From: a virus
DNA length: 64,000 bases
Direction: 5' to 3' (one strand)
IMG/VR virus record: IMGVR_UViG_3300032214_001459
Coordinates: 1 to 64,000 of that record
A model generated the notes under the pieces. The model was not told the origin of the DNA and did not search any database. It saw only the letters and a program-made list of their open reading frames with translations. Shown one piece after another: positions 1 to 8,287 of this stretch. Position numbers and translations under genes: made by a program. Positions within the stretch are counted from its first letter, which is position 1; each line of letters starts with the position of its first letter.

Positions 1-270
1 CGTGTGGCTTAGCGATAGGTGGCAATGGCAATGGGCGTAGGGGTAAGGGGTAGGTCAATGGGTGGGGTAGGCAGGGGGGGGTGAGGGGTGGGGTGGGCAA
101 GGGGTAGGTATGGGTATGGGGTATGGGGTGAGGTAGGTGATACCTAGTAGTACCCGTGTGCTACCCGTGTGGCTTAGCGATAGGTGGCAATGGCAATGGG
201 CGTAGGGGTAAGGGGTAGGTCAATGGGTGGGGTAGGCAGGGGGGGGTGAGGGGTGGGGTGGGCAAGGGGT
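1..270. repeat. Two copies of a 105-bp G-rich direct repeat
   Basis: Bases 1-105 recur, identically as far as I can align by eye, at 166-270, separated by about 60 bp that are also G-rich. The strand shown is almost free of C and holds many runs of three to eight G (for example near 76-82 and 241-247), so it could form G-quadruplexes. No open reading frame fits it. The first copy begins at base 1, so the array may extend beyond the window. Confidence 0.85.
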
Positions 271-370
271 GAGGTAGGGGTCACCTACTCATCATCATCA
301 TCACCATCATCACAAGTGAGTATGCGCCTGCCATCTGGGTCACTACCACAAGGGCAATACTCTTTACCTT

Positions 371-800
371 TTGACTTGCTCATATGTCATCACTATATAC
401 CCCCCTCTGGGGGCTTCTGGGCGTGTCTCTAGGGCTTCTGGTTGCGTGCCTCTAGGCGCACCTCTCTGGGGTGTCCCTCTGGCGTGTCTCTGGGGTGTGC
501 CTCTCTGGGGTGTGTCTATTGGGGTGTCACTCTGGCTCACCTCTAGGGCGCTCTGGCGTGCCTCTGGCGTACCTCTAGGGGGTTGGGTTGGGGCTTGCCT
601 CTGGGGTCTCTCTCTGGGGTCGCTCTGGGTGGGGTGGAAAGTTATCTATTAGGGATAGTCACACCTGCCTCTGGGGTTGTGGCACTGCGAGGTGGTTTGG
701 TTTGGGCTTGGTTATCGGAAGCCCCCCGTCTGCTGGGGTGGTGGGTATGGGGTGTGGGGGTGGGTTTGGTGACCCCCTAGAAGCCCCGCTTTTTTAACGC
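371..800. repeat. Degenerate CTCTGGGG-type low-complexity region
   Basis: About 400 bp are built from loosely repeated short units such as CCTCTGGGG, TCTCTGGGGTG and CCTCTAGGG. Frames open through it translate into Leu/Trp/Gly/Val-rich strings with no resemblance to a protein, so I treat it as non-coding. With bases 1-270 it forms a gene-less, strand-biased block of about 800 bp. Bases 801-860 hold nothing I recognise. It could be a replication, packaging or recombination region; nothing in the sequence decides between these. Confidence 0.7.
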
Positions 801-860
801 TTTCCACAACACCCCTATTCCCGGGGGGAGCCAAATAGCAGAAAATTGACTCCAGCTATT

Positions 861-1055
861 TCACTTAGATTTATCCAAAGCGTAAAGCTTTTCTGCCCTC
901 TTTTTTAGCTTTTTGTAGTATCGCGTTTCTTTCGGATGCACTCCCGCGCAGCATGGGATTTCCTCATTCATTGCTAGCTCGACGAAGGCCTTATCTTCAT
1001 ATTCTTCTATTACTTCTTGAGTGTCCTGATACAGGCTGTCATGTGTTGTCCCCAT
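861..1055 (-). CDS. Small charged hypothetical protein (64 aa)
   Basis: I do not recognise the family. The protein starts MGTTHDSLYQD, is acidic in the first half and Lys-rich at the end (YYKKLKKRAEK), with a CC pair in the middle. I chose the ATG at 1055 over one at 1082 because a TATGAT -10 box lies at 1065-1070 on this strand, giving a transcript with at most a few bases of leader, while the 1082 start would lie upstream of that promoter. It is divergent from the 76-aa gene at 1081, and the two -10 boxes overlap. Confidence 0.5.
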   Translation of the reverse strand: MGTTHDSLYQDTQEVIEEYEDKAFVELAMNEEIPCCAGVHPKETRYYKKLKKRAEKLYALDKSK

Positions 1056-1064
1056 AATAAATAC

Positions 1065-1074
1065 ATCATATAAT
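1065..1074. promoter_or_regulatory. Overlapping divergent -10 boxes
   Basis: TATAAT at 1069-1074 on the plus strand ends exactly 6 nt before the ATG at 1081, and TATGAT (1065-1070) reads on the minus strand 9 nt before the ATG at 1055. The plus-strand arrangement predicts transcription starting at the A of the start codon, that is, a leaderless mRNA. The two boxes share bases, so the divergent promoters probably compete for polymerase. Confidence 0.6.
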
Positions 1075-1080
1075 GAAAAC

Positions 1081-1311
1081 ATGACACACGACTACATCTC
1101 CTACAACGACTTCCTTGCTGATGTCAGCATCCAGTACGAGCGTCAGAAGAACGATAAATACCCACTTCGCTATGGGCAGATGTACTTCAACCTGCTCGAA
1201 GAATCCAAGCCGGCACTTGCTAACCAACTACGGGAATCACTATATGACCCGTTCTATGTAGTACATGATGAGATTCCAGAGACTCACGCATTTGTAGAGT
1301 CCAAGTGGTAG
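1081..1311 (+). CDS. Small hypothetical protein (76 aa), leaderless
   Basis: An acidic, aromatic-rich protein starting MTHDYISYNDFLADV; no family recognised. There is no Shine-Dalgarno sequence. Instead a perfect TATAAT lies 6 nt upstream of the ATG, so translation probably begins at the 5' end of the transcript, as is common in actinobacteria. The stop is followed within a few bases by the end of a convergent 52-aa gene. Confidence 0.6.
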   Translation: MTHDYISYNDFLADVSIQYERQKNDKYPLRYGQMYFNLLEESKPALANQLRESLYDPFYVVHDEIPETHAFVESKW

Positions 1312-1314
1312 CTC

Positions 1315-1473
1315 TTATTTCTTACTTCCTGTTTTAATTATTTCTTTTATCTTAAGGAACGAGCCTCGTTCCACTAGAGACTTAAGTAGCGATTCTATTT
1401 CTAGATTCTTTATATCTTCATCATCTGATTTCTCAATAGTGATTATGAATGTCTGTTCATTGTTACTACTCAT
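1315..1473 (-). CDS. Small hypothetical protein (52 aa)
   Basis: A short frame from ATG at 1473 to TAA at 1315 encodes a protein starting MSSNNEQTFIITIEKSDDED and ending in a Lys-rich stretch. Its regular alternation of hydrophobic and charged residues looks like a real small alpha/beta protein. A weak AGG lies about 10 nt upstream. It converges on the 76-aa gene with only a few bases between them. The 240 bp to its left in transcription (1474-1712) are AT-rich apart from a GC-rich patch near 1695-1715 and show no gene. Confidence 0.5.
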   Translation of the reverse strand: MSSNNEQTFIITIEKSDDEDIKNLEIESLLKSLVERGSFLKIKEIIKTGSKK

Positions 1474-1712
1474 GTATTGCTAACCTGCTCGTTTCTCCGT
1501 AGAGGGATAATTTTATAAAGTGTCGCGGTTTATCAACTTAATTTATCTGGAATTATCTAGCTAATGGTAATACACCCGGGGTAAATATATATAGCAGTGT
1601 TCGTGCTTAGGATAAATTTATCCAGAAAATAAGAAGAACTAAAAAAAATTTTCGATGCTTGCTAAAATGTTTAATAAATGACCCTTTGGAGTTACCGGCG
1701 CGCGGGGGGCGG

Positions 1713-2093
1713 CTAGAGCTGGGCGTTTACGTATGACTTGTATTCTGGGCAAATAAAAGTAACTGAAGCAGCAATTATCGATGCAAAAAATTCATCATCA
1801 TATGAACCAGAAGAATATTTTGTGAATACATCAATGATGTCTGAGAGTGTTGAACCAGTTGCAAATGAATCACAAACGATTGAACCAAATTCCAGTAAGT
1901 CAGCCTCAGTCCATGAACGAGCTTGCGCGGAAGAGCTGTATAGAGCGTCTAGATAGAGGTCGTACTTATTCGCTTCTGGTGCTGCTGCGGCAACTGTTGG
2001 TGGTGTTGTGACAAGAACTTCTCTGATTGTTTCTTTGCCACATCCAGAAAGGATTACAACTGCAGCAATGGACAAAAGTATTGATTTTTTCAT
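1713..2093 (-). CDS. DUF732-like secreted lipoprotein
   Basis: The 126-aa protein starts with a short Lys-Lys positive region, a hydrophobic stretch and a lipobox (LSGC, residues 15-18), so it should be exported and lipid-anchored to the outer face of the cell membrane. The mature part has a Pro/Ala/Thr-rich linker and a C-terminal half with the alternating helix pattern and paired cysteines (IVCDSF and FICPEY) typical of DUF732 proteins, which are mainly found in mycobacteria and relatives. The start has a good ribosome site (AGGGGA 2-3 nt from ATG). It may act in surface exclusion or be carried over from a host; this is inference. Confidence 0.65.
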   Translation of the reverse strand: MKKSILLSIAAVVILSGCGKETIREVLVTTPPTVAAAAPEANKYDLYLDALYSSSAQARSWTEADLLEFGSIVCDSFATGSTLSDIIDVFTKYSSGSYDDEFFASIIAASVTFICPEYKSYVNAQL

Positions 2094-2164
2094 AATCCCC
2101 TATTTCTTTGATTTGTTTTTTAGAGCTTATATGGAACCTGCCGTGCGTGCAAGTCTTCTTTTGG

Positions 2165-3013
2165 TTAGTCGAATTTTGAACCCAGTCTTCTGTGTGCCCA
2201 CATTCCATAAAAAGAACGCTCGGAAGACTTGAATCCACCAAATACGGCATGGGCCATTAGGAATAAGTCAACTACAACCAGGTCGTTTTCCTCCCATGAG
2301 TGAATTTGTTGTAAATCTTCATCAAAATGTATAAGCTTCGTGAATCTCAACGCAAGCTCATAGAATCTTTCATTTTCCTCTTCTGAAGGTTTTCTTCCTT
2401 CAAATCTTTCTAGGTAAAAAGAATCTTCTCCATACTTGAATACGGCATTTAACCGTAGGGCGTGCCTCCCTGAAGGCTCGTATAGTTCTACGGCGTCATG
2501 TGTTGCTGGTTGTTGCTTTTCGTTTTTTGGTTTATCCCAATATTGAAATGCAGATACTTCGCACTTTTTTAGAAAAGATGTATCTTCTTCACTGAACGTG
2601 TCATACACGTCTGAGATATTGACGAACAGGGTTCTGCCGGCATCTTTTTCGCAAACAAATTTCTCCATATTCCACGTTGCACCTATTGCTGGGTTTTTAT
2701 GACCCATGTGCTCTATGTGCCAAAGTAATAAATATTCGTCTTTTGCAACATCATTACGACCCCATGTGCTCATTGAAAAAGAATGGTTCTCCTCATAGGG
2801 CCAGAATGTTTCTATGGGCGTGTTCGAATTTGGGTGCCAATTCATGTGGTCACCGAAAGCTCTACTGATTGTCAATTGCTGCTCACGGGAAAACTTGAAC
2901 CCACGGAAAACGATGATTGCTTGTTTTTTGAATAAATTTATGTATTCTGATAGATTGTTAACCAAGTGGTCGAAAGATTCAATCAATATTGGCTCTATAG
3001 CTTTTCTTGGCAT
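2165..3013 (-). CDS. TauD/TfdA-like Fe(II)/2-oxoglutarate dioxygenase
   Basis: This 282-aa protein fits the TauD/TfdA fold. It has the N-terminal VFRGFKFS segment, an iron-binding His-x-Glu in WHIEHMG near residue 97, and a distal His with a following Arg (FLMAHAVFGGFKSSER) that would bind iron and 2-oxoglutarate. Glu replaces the usual Asp of the facial triad, which is tolerated in the superfamily. The family couples oxidation of a small substrate to decarboxylation of 2-oxoglutarate; the substrate here is unknown. A clear AGGGA ribosome site precedes ATG 3013. It is the last gene of a leftward operon with other oxygenases and a carbamoyltransferase. Length is normal for the family. Confidence 0.75.
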   Translation of the reverse strand: MPRKAIEPILIESFDHLVNNLSEYINLFKKQAIIVFRGFKFSREQQLTISRAFGDHMNWHPNSNTPIETFWPYEENHSFSMSTWGRNDVAKDEYLLLWHIEHMGHKNPAIGATWNMEKFVCEKDAGRTLFVNISDVYDTFSEEDTSFLKKCEVSAFQYWDKPKNEKQQPATHDAVELYEPSGRHALRLNAVFKYGEDSFYLERFEGRKPSEEENERFYELALRFTKLIHFDEDLQQIHSWEENDLVVVDLFLMAHAVFGGFKSSERSFYGMWAHRRLGSKFD

Positions 3014-3023
3014 TTTTTATTCC

Positions 3024-3698
3024 CTACTGGGTAATGTTGCTAAGTCTTATCATGTTATGAAGCAAGGCTAGCTTTGGTGTTGTCAGAAAAGACGTAACCA
3101 CATATCTATCGCCACTAGATATCTTCTTTACTCCGTGTTCGAAGAGTGGGCCTGAAGGCCAGGCTATTAATTGTCCTGATTTTGGCTTTATTTCTAGGTC
3201 TATGTCAGGGAAGAAGAGCTCTCCGCCTTCGTAGTCGTCGTTTATATAGAGGACCATCGCACCCTCGGTTATTGTCGTTGGGTGAAGGCTGGTTGGGTCG
3301 TAGTCCCTCATGTAATCGATTGAGTCACCTGACTCATTAAGGGAAACACCATCGCAGTGGACGCCCAGTGATGTTCCCTCTGGGTATTTCCTTAAAGCTG
3401 CTGGGTACAGAAACTGAACTTCTTGAGTAAATGAATACAAGAGCTCAGAAAGACCAAGTTTGGTGTATTTTCCCACGAGTTCGTGATTCGGACGTGGTGG
3501 CTCGTTTTCTCGACGTTGCTCTCCACGCTCATAGAAGTCATTCGGCCAGGAGTCTTGGTTCTTGCAAAATTCATAAAGCTCAAGACAGTCTTCTGTGCTT
3601 ATGAAGTTATTAATTGATACAACTCTTTGTCTTAATGCTTCTTTGTGTATTTCCTTATGTATCAACACGTATTTTGAACCATTCCTAAATTGATTCAA
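3024..3698 (-). CDS. Prolyl-4-hydroxylase-like Fe(II)/2OG oxygenase
   Basis: A 224-aa protein with the P4H-type double-stranded beta helix: iron-binding His-x-Asp in GVHCDG near residue 114, then YINDDYEGGELFFPD, and the distal His and 2-oxoglutarate-binding Arg in EHGVKKISSGDRYVVTSF. Such enzymes hydroxylate proteins or small molecules; the target is unknown. The start is uncertain: the best fit is a TTG at 3698, which overlaps the end of the upstream SGNH gene by 14 nt and lacks an obvious ribosome site. Phages of several groups carry this family. It lies between the TauD-like and SGNH genes in one transcription unit. Confidence 0.75.
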   Translation of the reverse strand: MNQFRNGSKYVLIHKEIHKEALRQRVVSINNFISTEDCLELYEFCKNQDSWPNDFYERGEQRRENEPPRPNHELVGKYTKLGLSELLYSFTQEVQFLYPAALRKYPEGTSLGVHCDGVSLNESGDSIDYMRDYDPTSLHPTTITEGAMVLYINDDYEGGELFFPDIDLEIKPKSGQLIAWPSGPLFEHGVKKISSGDRYVVTSFLTTPKLALLHNMIRLSNITQ

Positions 3699-4653
3699 CT
3701 AAATTTTTTGCCCAATGCCAATGTGCGTGCGAGCCGAAATGTGCCATTATCCGATTATCTTCTATTCGTAGAGTTTTTACTTTTAGTTTTTCTAATTCAT
3801 TTATTGTGAAAGTAGAACTGTGTTTTTGCATGCTCTTTGGCACTGAGTATCTGTCGTATCCGTAGTTGAAACAGCCATTAGACCTACTCTTTAGCTCTGC
3901 ACAGCAGTCCTGGGCCCAATTGTCGTGAGCATACTTTCCGTACACCTCACCTGTTTCGCCATCAATACGTGGCTCATTCAATTGAAGGTAATTGACCGTG
4001 TATTTATTCTGAACAAAATGAGAAAAATGTTCAATAAGTTTATTCTCGTGATAATTTTCTATGTCTGTCCATATCTGCCATCTCAGAAGAATTCCATGAG
4101 CACGACATATTGCCTCTAGCGCGCTTAAAGCGACAATTGATTGAGCTACTGCCTGGTTTACAGTGTATGAGTTTTCTCGCATACCCCTGTAAGTATTTCC
4201 GTCAACAATTTCTCCATCCTCTTTCGCGTGCTCGTACCTTGTTAGTTCTGGGAATGTACATAGAACAATCTTCGGCGGCCCGTACATACGAATATAGGTG
4301 CTCAATATTCTTATCTGCTTCGCAATTGAGCAACCAGGTACCCCTAGGTTGACTACGTCATCAACTCCCATTAGCTCTTTGACAACGGTGGGCCAGATTA
4401 GGTTTTCTGGAACTCCAACTCCAAAAGTGTGAGAGCATCCAAGCGCAACCATGCTTGTGTTTTCATGGAACTCGATTGAGCGGAAGCCGTGCTTGTTAAA
4501 TGAGTAGTCCAATAACTCTGGCATTGGGTATTCACTGCCAAGATTAAATCTATTCGTTTTAAATGGAGAAACACGTTGAGAAAACGAGATGTGCCGAAAT
4601 ACGGTTTCATCAAGGTCCCCGTCCCAGTCTGGATATGGATGTTCTTCCTGCAT
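3685..4653 (-). CDS. SGNH/GDSL-type hydrolase-like protein
   Basis: This 322-aa protein has SGNH landmarks: a Gly-x-Ser nucleophile block (ALGCSHTFGVG, near residue 72), a following Gly/Asn block (VVNLGVPGCSI) and a C-terminal His-x-x-His-like block (FGSHAHWHWA). The family includes esterases and O-acetyl- or O-acyl-transfer-related hydrolases acting on sugars and lipids. With a carbamoyltransferase and oxygenases around it, a role in tailoring a glycan or small molecule is plausible but inferred. There is no signal peptide, so it should act in the cytoplasm. The central part (residues about 130-260) is less typical, so substrate use cannot be called. Confidence 0.65.
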   Translation of the reverse strand: MQEEHPYPDWDGDLDETVFRHISFSQRVSPFKTNRFNLGSEYPMPELLDYSFNKHGFRSIEFHENTSMVALGCSHTFGVGVPENLIWPTVVKELMGVDDVVNLGVPGCSIAKQIRILSTYIRMYGPPKIVLCTFPELTRYEHAKEDGEIVDGNTYRGMRENSYTVNQAVAQSIVALSALEAICRAHGILLRWQIWTDIENYHENKLIEHFSHFVQNKYTVNYLQLNEPRIDGETGEVYGKYAHDNWAQDCCAELKSRSNGCFNYGYDRYSVPKSMQKHSSTFTINELEKLKVKTLRIEDNRIMAHFGSHAHWHWAKNLVESI

Positions 4654-4750
4654 AATTTGCCTAGTAGATATAAGGGGACTTTTTCCCGAATATCCTTCTC
4701 CAGAGCACCCTAATCATTGTGCGCAATTTCCTAAGTGTCATGCTGACATC

Positions 4751-6184
4751 TTATATGCAAATATTCATTCCTCTATGCATGGAATTCCACGCCACAACAT
4801 CAGCCAAGTCGTTCAGCAAAGGCTGTCCCTTTATGTTAAGGCTTGTATTTAAAAGGATTGGAACACCAGAGTATTCGTGCCACTGTTTTAAAAGCTCGTA
4901 AAGACCAGCGTGTTGCTGTTTATTGACAGTTTGAACCCTTGAAGTGCCATCTTCATGAACCACAGAGGGAATCAACTCTGGTTTTTTGCATCTCACAGCG
5001 AATTGCATATACGGACTTGGATGGCTGATTTCAAACCATTCTGAAGCATGCTCCTCCAGGACAACTGGGGCAAATGGTCGAAACATCTCTCTGCCCTTAA
5101 CAGTATTGACCAAGTCTTTGCAGGAAGCTTCTCTTGGGTCTGCGAAAATGCTTCTATTCCCTAGAGCTCTTGGACCGTACTCTGCTCTTCCGCTTACAAC
5201 TGCTGCAATTTTGTTCTCAATCAGTTCTTTTAATATTGAATCCACCGGATATTCGTTGCCAACATCTTTTCCAAGATATGGGCCTTGCCAATTTAGATGT
5301 TTTCCATACACAGCGGCTGCTGCTCCAAGACTGCTCCCAGCATCCCCAGGATTCGGCATAATCCATACCTGATTATAGATGTCAAACAGCTTTGTATTTG
5401 CAGAACAGTTAAGGGCGCATCCACCCATAAATACCAGATTTTCTTTCCCAGTCTTTTTCTTGGCGAATACCATGAATTCAATAAGTCTTTTTTCATAGAC
5501 AGCCTGAACGGCAGCTGCAATATCAAATTTATTTTGCTCTGTTGGTTTAACAGAAAATCCACTAACACCGTAATGAAAAAGCTCTGTCTGTTTATCTATG
5601 GAAGGGAATAAGGAGTTAATCTCAGAAAAGTAAATTGTGGGGTCGCCGTAGGCGGCCATTCCCATCATTATGTACTCTTCCTCGTTTGGCTTTAGTCCGA
5701 TGTATTCCGTGAAAGCTGAGTAGAAAAGTCCGAAGCTGAATGGGTAGCTCCGAGAAAAAATTTTTTTTATTTCATTTCCGTTTCCAGACCAAATGCTGGT
5801 TGTTTCAAATTCCCCAATCGCGTCAAGGACCACTATCGCAGCGTTATCAAAATTGCTTGTGTAGTAGCCGGCGCACGCATGAGAATAATGATGTTTAAAA
5901 TTCAATATTTTTGACTTAGGGAAGTATTCTTTTACACCAGAATACGGAACGTTGCTTCCACCGAAAAGACCAACCCTAATCTTTTTCAAAAATGGCTTTT
6001 CGTAGTATCCAATGACATCTGGTTTTCCATACTCAAGGGCTGCGTTAACAATTTCTTGATTCAGAAACCAATCATTTTTTATTTTGCTATACCTCTCGGA
6101 ATGCGATGCGAAAAGGATGTTCCCGTCTTCAATTACAGACAGCGAAGCATCATGGGAGCAAGCGTTTATTCCGAAGATAATCAT
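4751..6184 (-). CDS. NodU/CmcH-family O-carbamoyltransferase
   Basis: The 477-aa protein opens with the family signature FGINACSHDAS, followed by HHYSHACAGYY, the ATP-handling segment VVLDAIGE and GMAAYGDP. Its C-terminal half has the YrdC-like/Kae1-like features FMGGCALNCSAN and EYGPRALGNRSI. Known members transfer a carbamoyl group from carbamoyl phosphate, through carbamoyl-adenylate, to a hydroxyl of a sugar or antibiotic. The C-terminus is unusual: after VPILLNTSLNIKGQP the sequence diverges and stops, without the usual final segment of about 20-40 residues. It starts 5 nt after the PhyH-like gene ends, so the two are co-transcribed. The acceptor may be a glycan, nucleoside or small metabolite; not decidable here. 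Confidence 0.85.
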   Translation of the reverse strand: MIIFGINACSHDASLSVIEDGNILFASHSERYSKIKNDWFLNQEIVNAALEYGKPDVIGYYEKPFLKKIRVGLFGGSNVPYSGVKEYFPKSKILNFKHHYSHACAGYYTSNFDNAAIVVLDAIGEFETTSIWSGNGNEIKKIFSRSYPFSFGLFYSAFTEYIGLKPNEEEYIMMGMAAYGDPTIYFSEINSLFPSIDKQTELFHYGVSGFSVKPTEQNKFDIAAAVQAVYEKRLIEFMVFAKKKTGKENLVFMGGCALNCSANTKLFDIYNQVWIMPNPGDAGSSLGAAAAVYGKHLNWQGPYLGKDVGNEYPVDSILKELIENKIAAVVSGRAEYGPRALGNRSIFADPREASCKDLVNTVKGREMFRPFAPVVLEEHASEWFEISHPSPYMQFAVRCKKPELIPSVVHEDGTSRVQTVNKQQHAGLYELLKQWHEYSGVPILLNTSLNIKGQPLLNDLADVVAWNSMHRGMNICI

Positions 6185-6189
6185 AATTA

Positions 6190-6963
6190 TTAATAGTGAT
6201 AGTGCCCGATTATGTTTTTGCGGAAAAACCCAGGTAAACTTTTATGAGCACAATGAAGTGTGTTGCCAGACCAAAATAAAACATCTCCTGGCTGTGCTAG
6301 AAACGCTTCGGCTTTAAAAAAACCTTCTTCTAATGATTTTTCCACAAACTTTTCCATCATCACTGCATACTCCCTAACTATACGATGGTTTGGAAAAATT
6401 TTTGACAAATCTTCAGTTCGAGAACAGTTTTCTTGCTGAAGAAGGTTTTCTTCGTATTCTTTTTTGAAAGAAAGAAAATATGGATTATTCAGATAATCAA
6501 AATTATTGCTAGCTGGAATATATCCAAATGGTCCAGATTCTATTTCAATTTTGTCAAGCGCAATCCACGCACCAACATGAGATTTATGCATTCTGTGATA
6601 ATGCCTATCTTCATACAAACCAAAAAAATCAGCAATGACGCTGTCGTAATGCCAGTCCTGGCCAACAGAAATCCAAGGCAAAAGAGATAGATGCAAATTT
6701 GGTTTATTGCCATCAAGCAGAACACTGACAATATCTAAAATCTCTTTTGAATTAAGAAAATTACTTATATATTCATCTTCGGTGTGCATGTTGTCTCTGT
6801 ACTCCCAACCAGAAATTTTCTGGTCTTCTTCAGTGCGTTTCCAGAGGTGATTATTTTCCTCGTAGTAAGTTTTATACTTTTCTAATCTATCCACTGATAC
6901 CAAATTCTTAAAAATTACAAAACCCTGCTCATCGAAGTGCTTTTTTTCTGATTCGTAACTCAT
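6190..6963 (-). CDS. PhyH (phytanoyl-CoA dioxygenase)-like oxygenase
   Basis: A 257-aa protein with PhyH-family layout: N-terminal DEQGFVIFKNLV, iron-binding His-x-Asp in DWHYDS near residue 118, a substrate-lid region rich in aromatic residues, then GDVLFWSGNTLHCAHKS with the distal His, and an Arg eleven residues further on that would hold 2-oxoglutarate. The family hydroxylates lipids and small metabolites and is common in phages. The start codon overlaps the stop of the 132-aa gene upstream (ATGA), which implies translational coupling in the leftward operon that leads to the carbamoyltransferase. Confidence 0.8.
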   Translation of the reverse strand: MSYESEKKHFDEQGFVIFKNLVSVDRLEKYKTYYEENNHLWKRTEEDQKISGWEYRDNMHTEDEYISNFLNSKEILDIVSVLLDGNKPNLHLSLLPWISVGQDWHYDSVIADFFGLYEDRHYHRMHKSHVGAWIALDKIEIESGPFGYIPASNNFDYLNNPYFLSFKKEYEENLLQQENCSRTEDLSKIFPNHRIVREYAVMMEKFVEKSLEEGFFKAEAFLAQPGDVLFWSGNTLHCAHKSLPGFFRKNIIGHYHY

Positions 6964-7358
6964 TCAACACCAACAACTGAGTACTTGCCGTAATGAAGTG
7001 TCTCTGCCGCATATTCCGGATTCAGAGTCTTGCGCCACCCGCCAATTGACTTCATGAGAACACCTGGCTTGCCTGTCGCGCTACAAGTTCTAGAAGCAAT
7101 CTCTTCGTACTTCGAGATAATGCTGACAATTCGTTTCAGGATGTCTTTATCGTCTGGATTAGATGGCTTTGTGTAGTAACGAAGCCCACCAAACTTTTCC
7201 TTAACTTGATAAATCTGGTATTTTGGGTCAGCTCCAGTTAATTCCTTATCACAATCCAAGACAAGTTGATACCAGCCCTCATCGACGTCTATCGACTTCC
7301 AGTATTCTGGAACTATCTTCTCTTTTAATTTTTCAATCTGTAGCTGGAGCTCATTCAT
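6960..7358 (-). CDS. Conserved-type phage hypothetical protein (132 aa)
   Basis: The function is unknown. The protein has a charged N-terminal helix, the central motif VKEKFGGLRYYTKPS and a C-terminal CSATGKPGVLM segment. This arrangement is familiar from phage and bacterial hypothetical proteins, but I cannot attach a role. It is the second gene of the operon that continues into the PhyH-like gene, with which it shares an ATGA overlap, and it lies 6 nt after the 83-aa gene. Confidence 0.6.
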   Translation of the reverse strand: MNELQLQIEKLKEKIVPEYWKSIDVDEGWYQLVLDCDKELTGADPKYQIYQVKEKFGGLRYYTKPSNPDDKDILKRIVSIISKYEEIASRTCSATGKPGVLMKSIGGWRKTLNPEYAAETLHYGKYSVVGVE

Positions 7359-7364
7359 TTTGAT

Positions 7365-7616
7365 TTATCCAAATCTTTTCTTCATCACTTCTGCGATGTT
7401 TTCTTCTTCGTAGAATCTCATTGCATCTTCCATGCTTATTTCCTTCATATCCTGGAAGCCATCAACAATATTCTTCATTAATTCGGATGTTTCAACTAGC
7501 TCACCGTCAACAAGCGCTGTTTCATACAGTTCTTGTTTCTCGTCATCGACGGAAAGAACGAATAGTTTGATATGTTCCCCCATTGGGGTCATTCTGGAAA
7601 AAAATCTGTGTTTCAT
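7365..7616 (-). CDS. Small acidic hypothetical protein (83 aa)
   Basis: No family recognised. The protein is rich in Glu and Met (for example ELMKNIVDGFQDMKEI) and appears soluble and helical. It is the first gene of the leftward oxygenase/carbamoyltransferase operon, with only 9 nt between the end of the 50-aa gene and its ATG. An AGG about 9 nt upstream could serve as a weak ribosome site. Confidence 0.55.
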   Translation of the reverse strand: MKHRFFSRMTPMGEHIKLFVLSVDDEKQELYETALVDGELVETSELMKNIVDGFQDMKEISMEDAMRFYEEENIAEVMKKRFG

Positions 7617-7625
7617 TGCTTCAAC

Positions 7626-7778
7626 CTACACCTTTGGGACTTGGTAAATCTGCTCATCTATTATTTTCCCACAAGACCCGCAGAAAAGACCACGGCCACT
7701 CTGGTCCTCCCAATACAGCTGTTTGTTGACGCAGTTGTGGGGTAGGCATGATAATAGTGATTTTAGTATATTTTTCAT
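7626..7778 (-). CDS. Small Cys-containing protein (50 aa) starting just after a tRNA
   Basis: The frame begins at ATG 7778, only 2 nt downstream of the last base of tRNA-Met on the same strand. It encodes MKNILKSLLSCLPHNCVNKQ, followed by an aromatic/acidic stretch and a CGSC pair, so it has C-x4-C and C-x2-C pairs that could form a small zinc ribbon. There is no ribosome site. If the tRNA and this frame are co-transcribed, 3' processing of the tRNA would release an almost leaderless mRNA. An earlier in-frame start would lie inside the tRNA and is unlikely. Confidence 0.5.
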   Translation of the reverse strand: MKNILKSLLSCLPHNCVNKQLYWEDQSGRGLFCGSCGKIIDEQIYQVPKV

Positions 7779-7780
7779 AG

Positions 7781-7843
<63 letters not shown>

Positions 7844-7853
<10 letters not shown>

Positions 7854-8287
7854 TTGTTCTTTTTTATTTTATATGCCCACTCCGCGCTTCTTATCTTTCT
7901 GCATGCCCGACATTGCCTATTGTTGCCATGCATGTAAGTATTTTCGGAATTGTACTCATGACCTTTGGGGCAATGTGTTTTAAGTGTTTGTGCTTTAACA
8001 AACCTACCCTTTGCGACGCAATCAGCCATATTCGATGCTTGTGTACCTGCGGTCAAATGGGCTGGGTTTACACATGGGGGGTTGTCACAAATATGCATAA
8101 CCACTGGAGGATAAAAGCCATTGGCAAGGAGAAAAGAGTATCGATGGGCTCTTCCTTGTATGCCATTAACCTTGAAAGCTCCATACCCACCCCTGGTAAG
8201 TCCCCCGTTCCAAGTCCAGCATTCTTCAGGAGAGCCAGTGTGTACTTTGTCCCAAAACCTATCTGGTGTCTTATCTTTTGTGCTCAT
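7844..8287 (-). CDS. HNH homing-type endonuclease
   Basis: The 147-aa protein matches the HNH_3-type endonucleases common in phages: CWTWNGGLTRGGYGAF, then AHRYSFLLANG, the metal-binding core VMHICDNPPCVNPAHL, and a C-terminal zinc-binding block (HCPKGHEY...CRACRK). It would cut double-stranded DNA at a specific site. A GAGG ribosome site precedes ATG 8287. It sits between a tRNA-like element and tRNA-Met and runs into the latter by 10 nt, a position expected of a mobile endonuclease gene inserted at a tRNA. Confidence 0.85.

Noticed and set aside
371-797. Three overlapping rightward open frames of 65-93 aa
   Set aside because: Their products are Leu/Trp/Gly/Val-rich translations of CTCTGGGG-type repeats, without ribosome sites or protein-like composition.
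1356-1372. GGAACGAG/CTCGTTCC hairpin as a terminator for the 76-aa gene
   Set aside because: It lies inside the coding region of the convergent 52-aa gene and is not followed by a T run on the plus strand.
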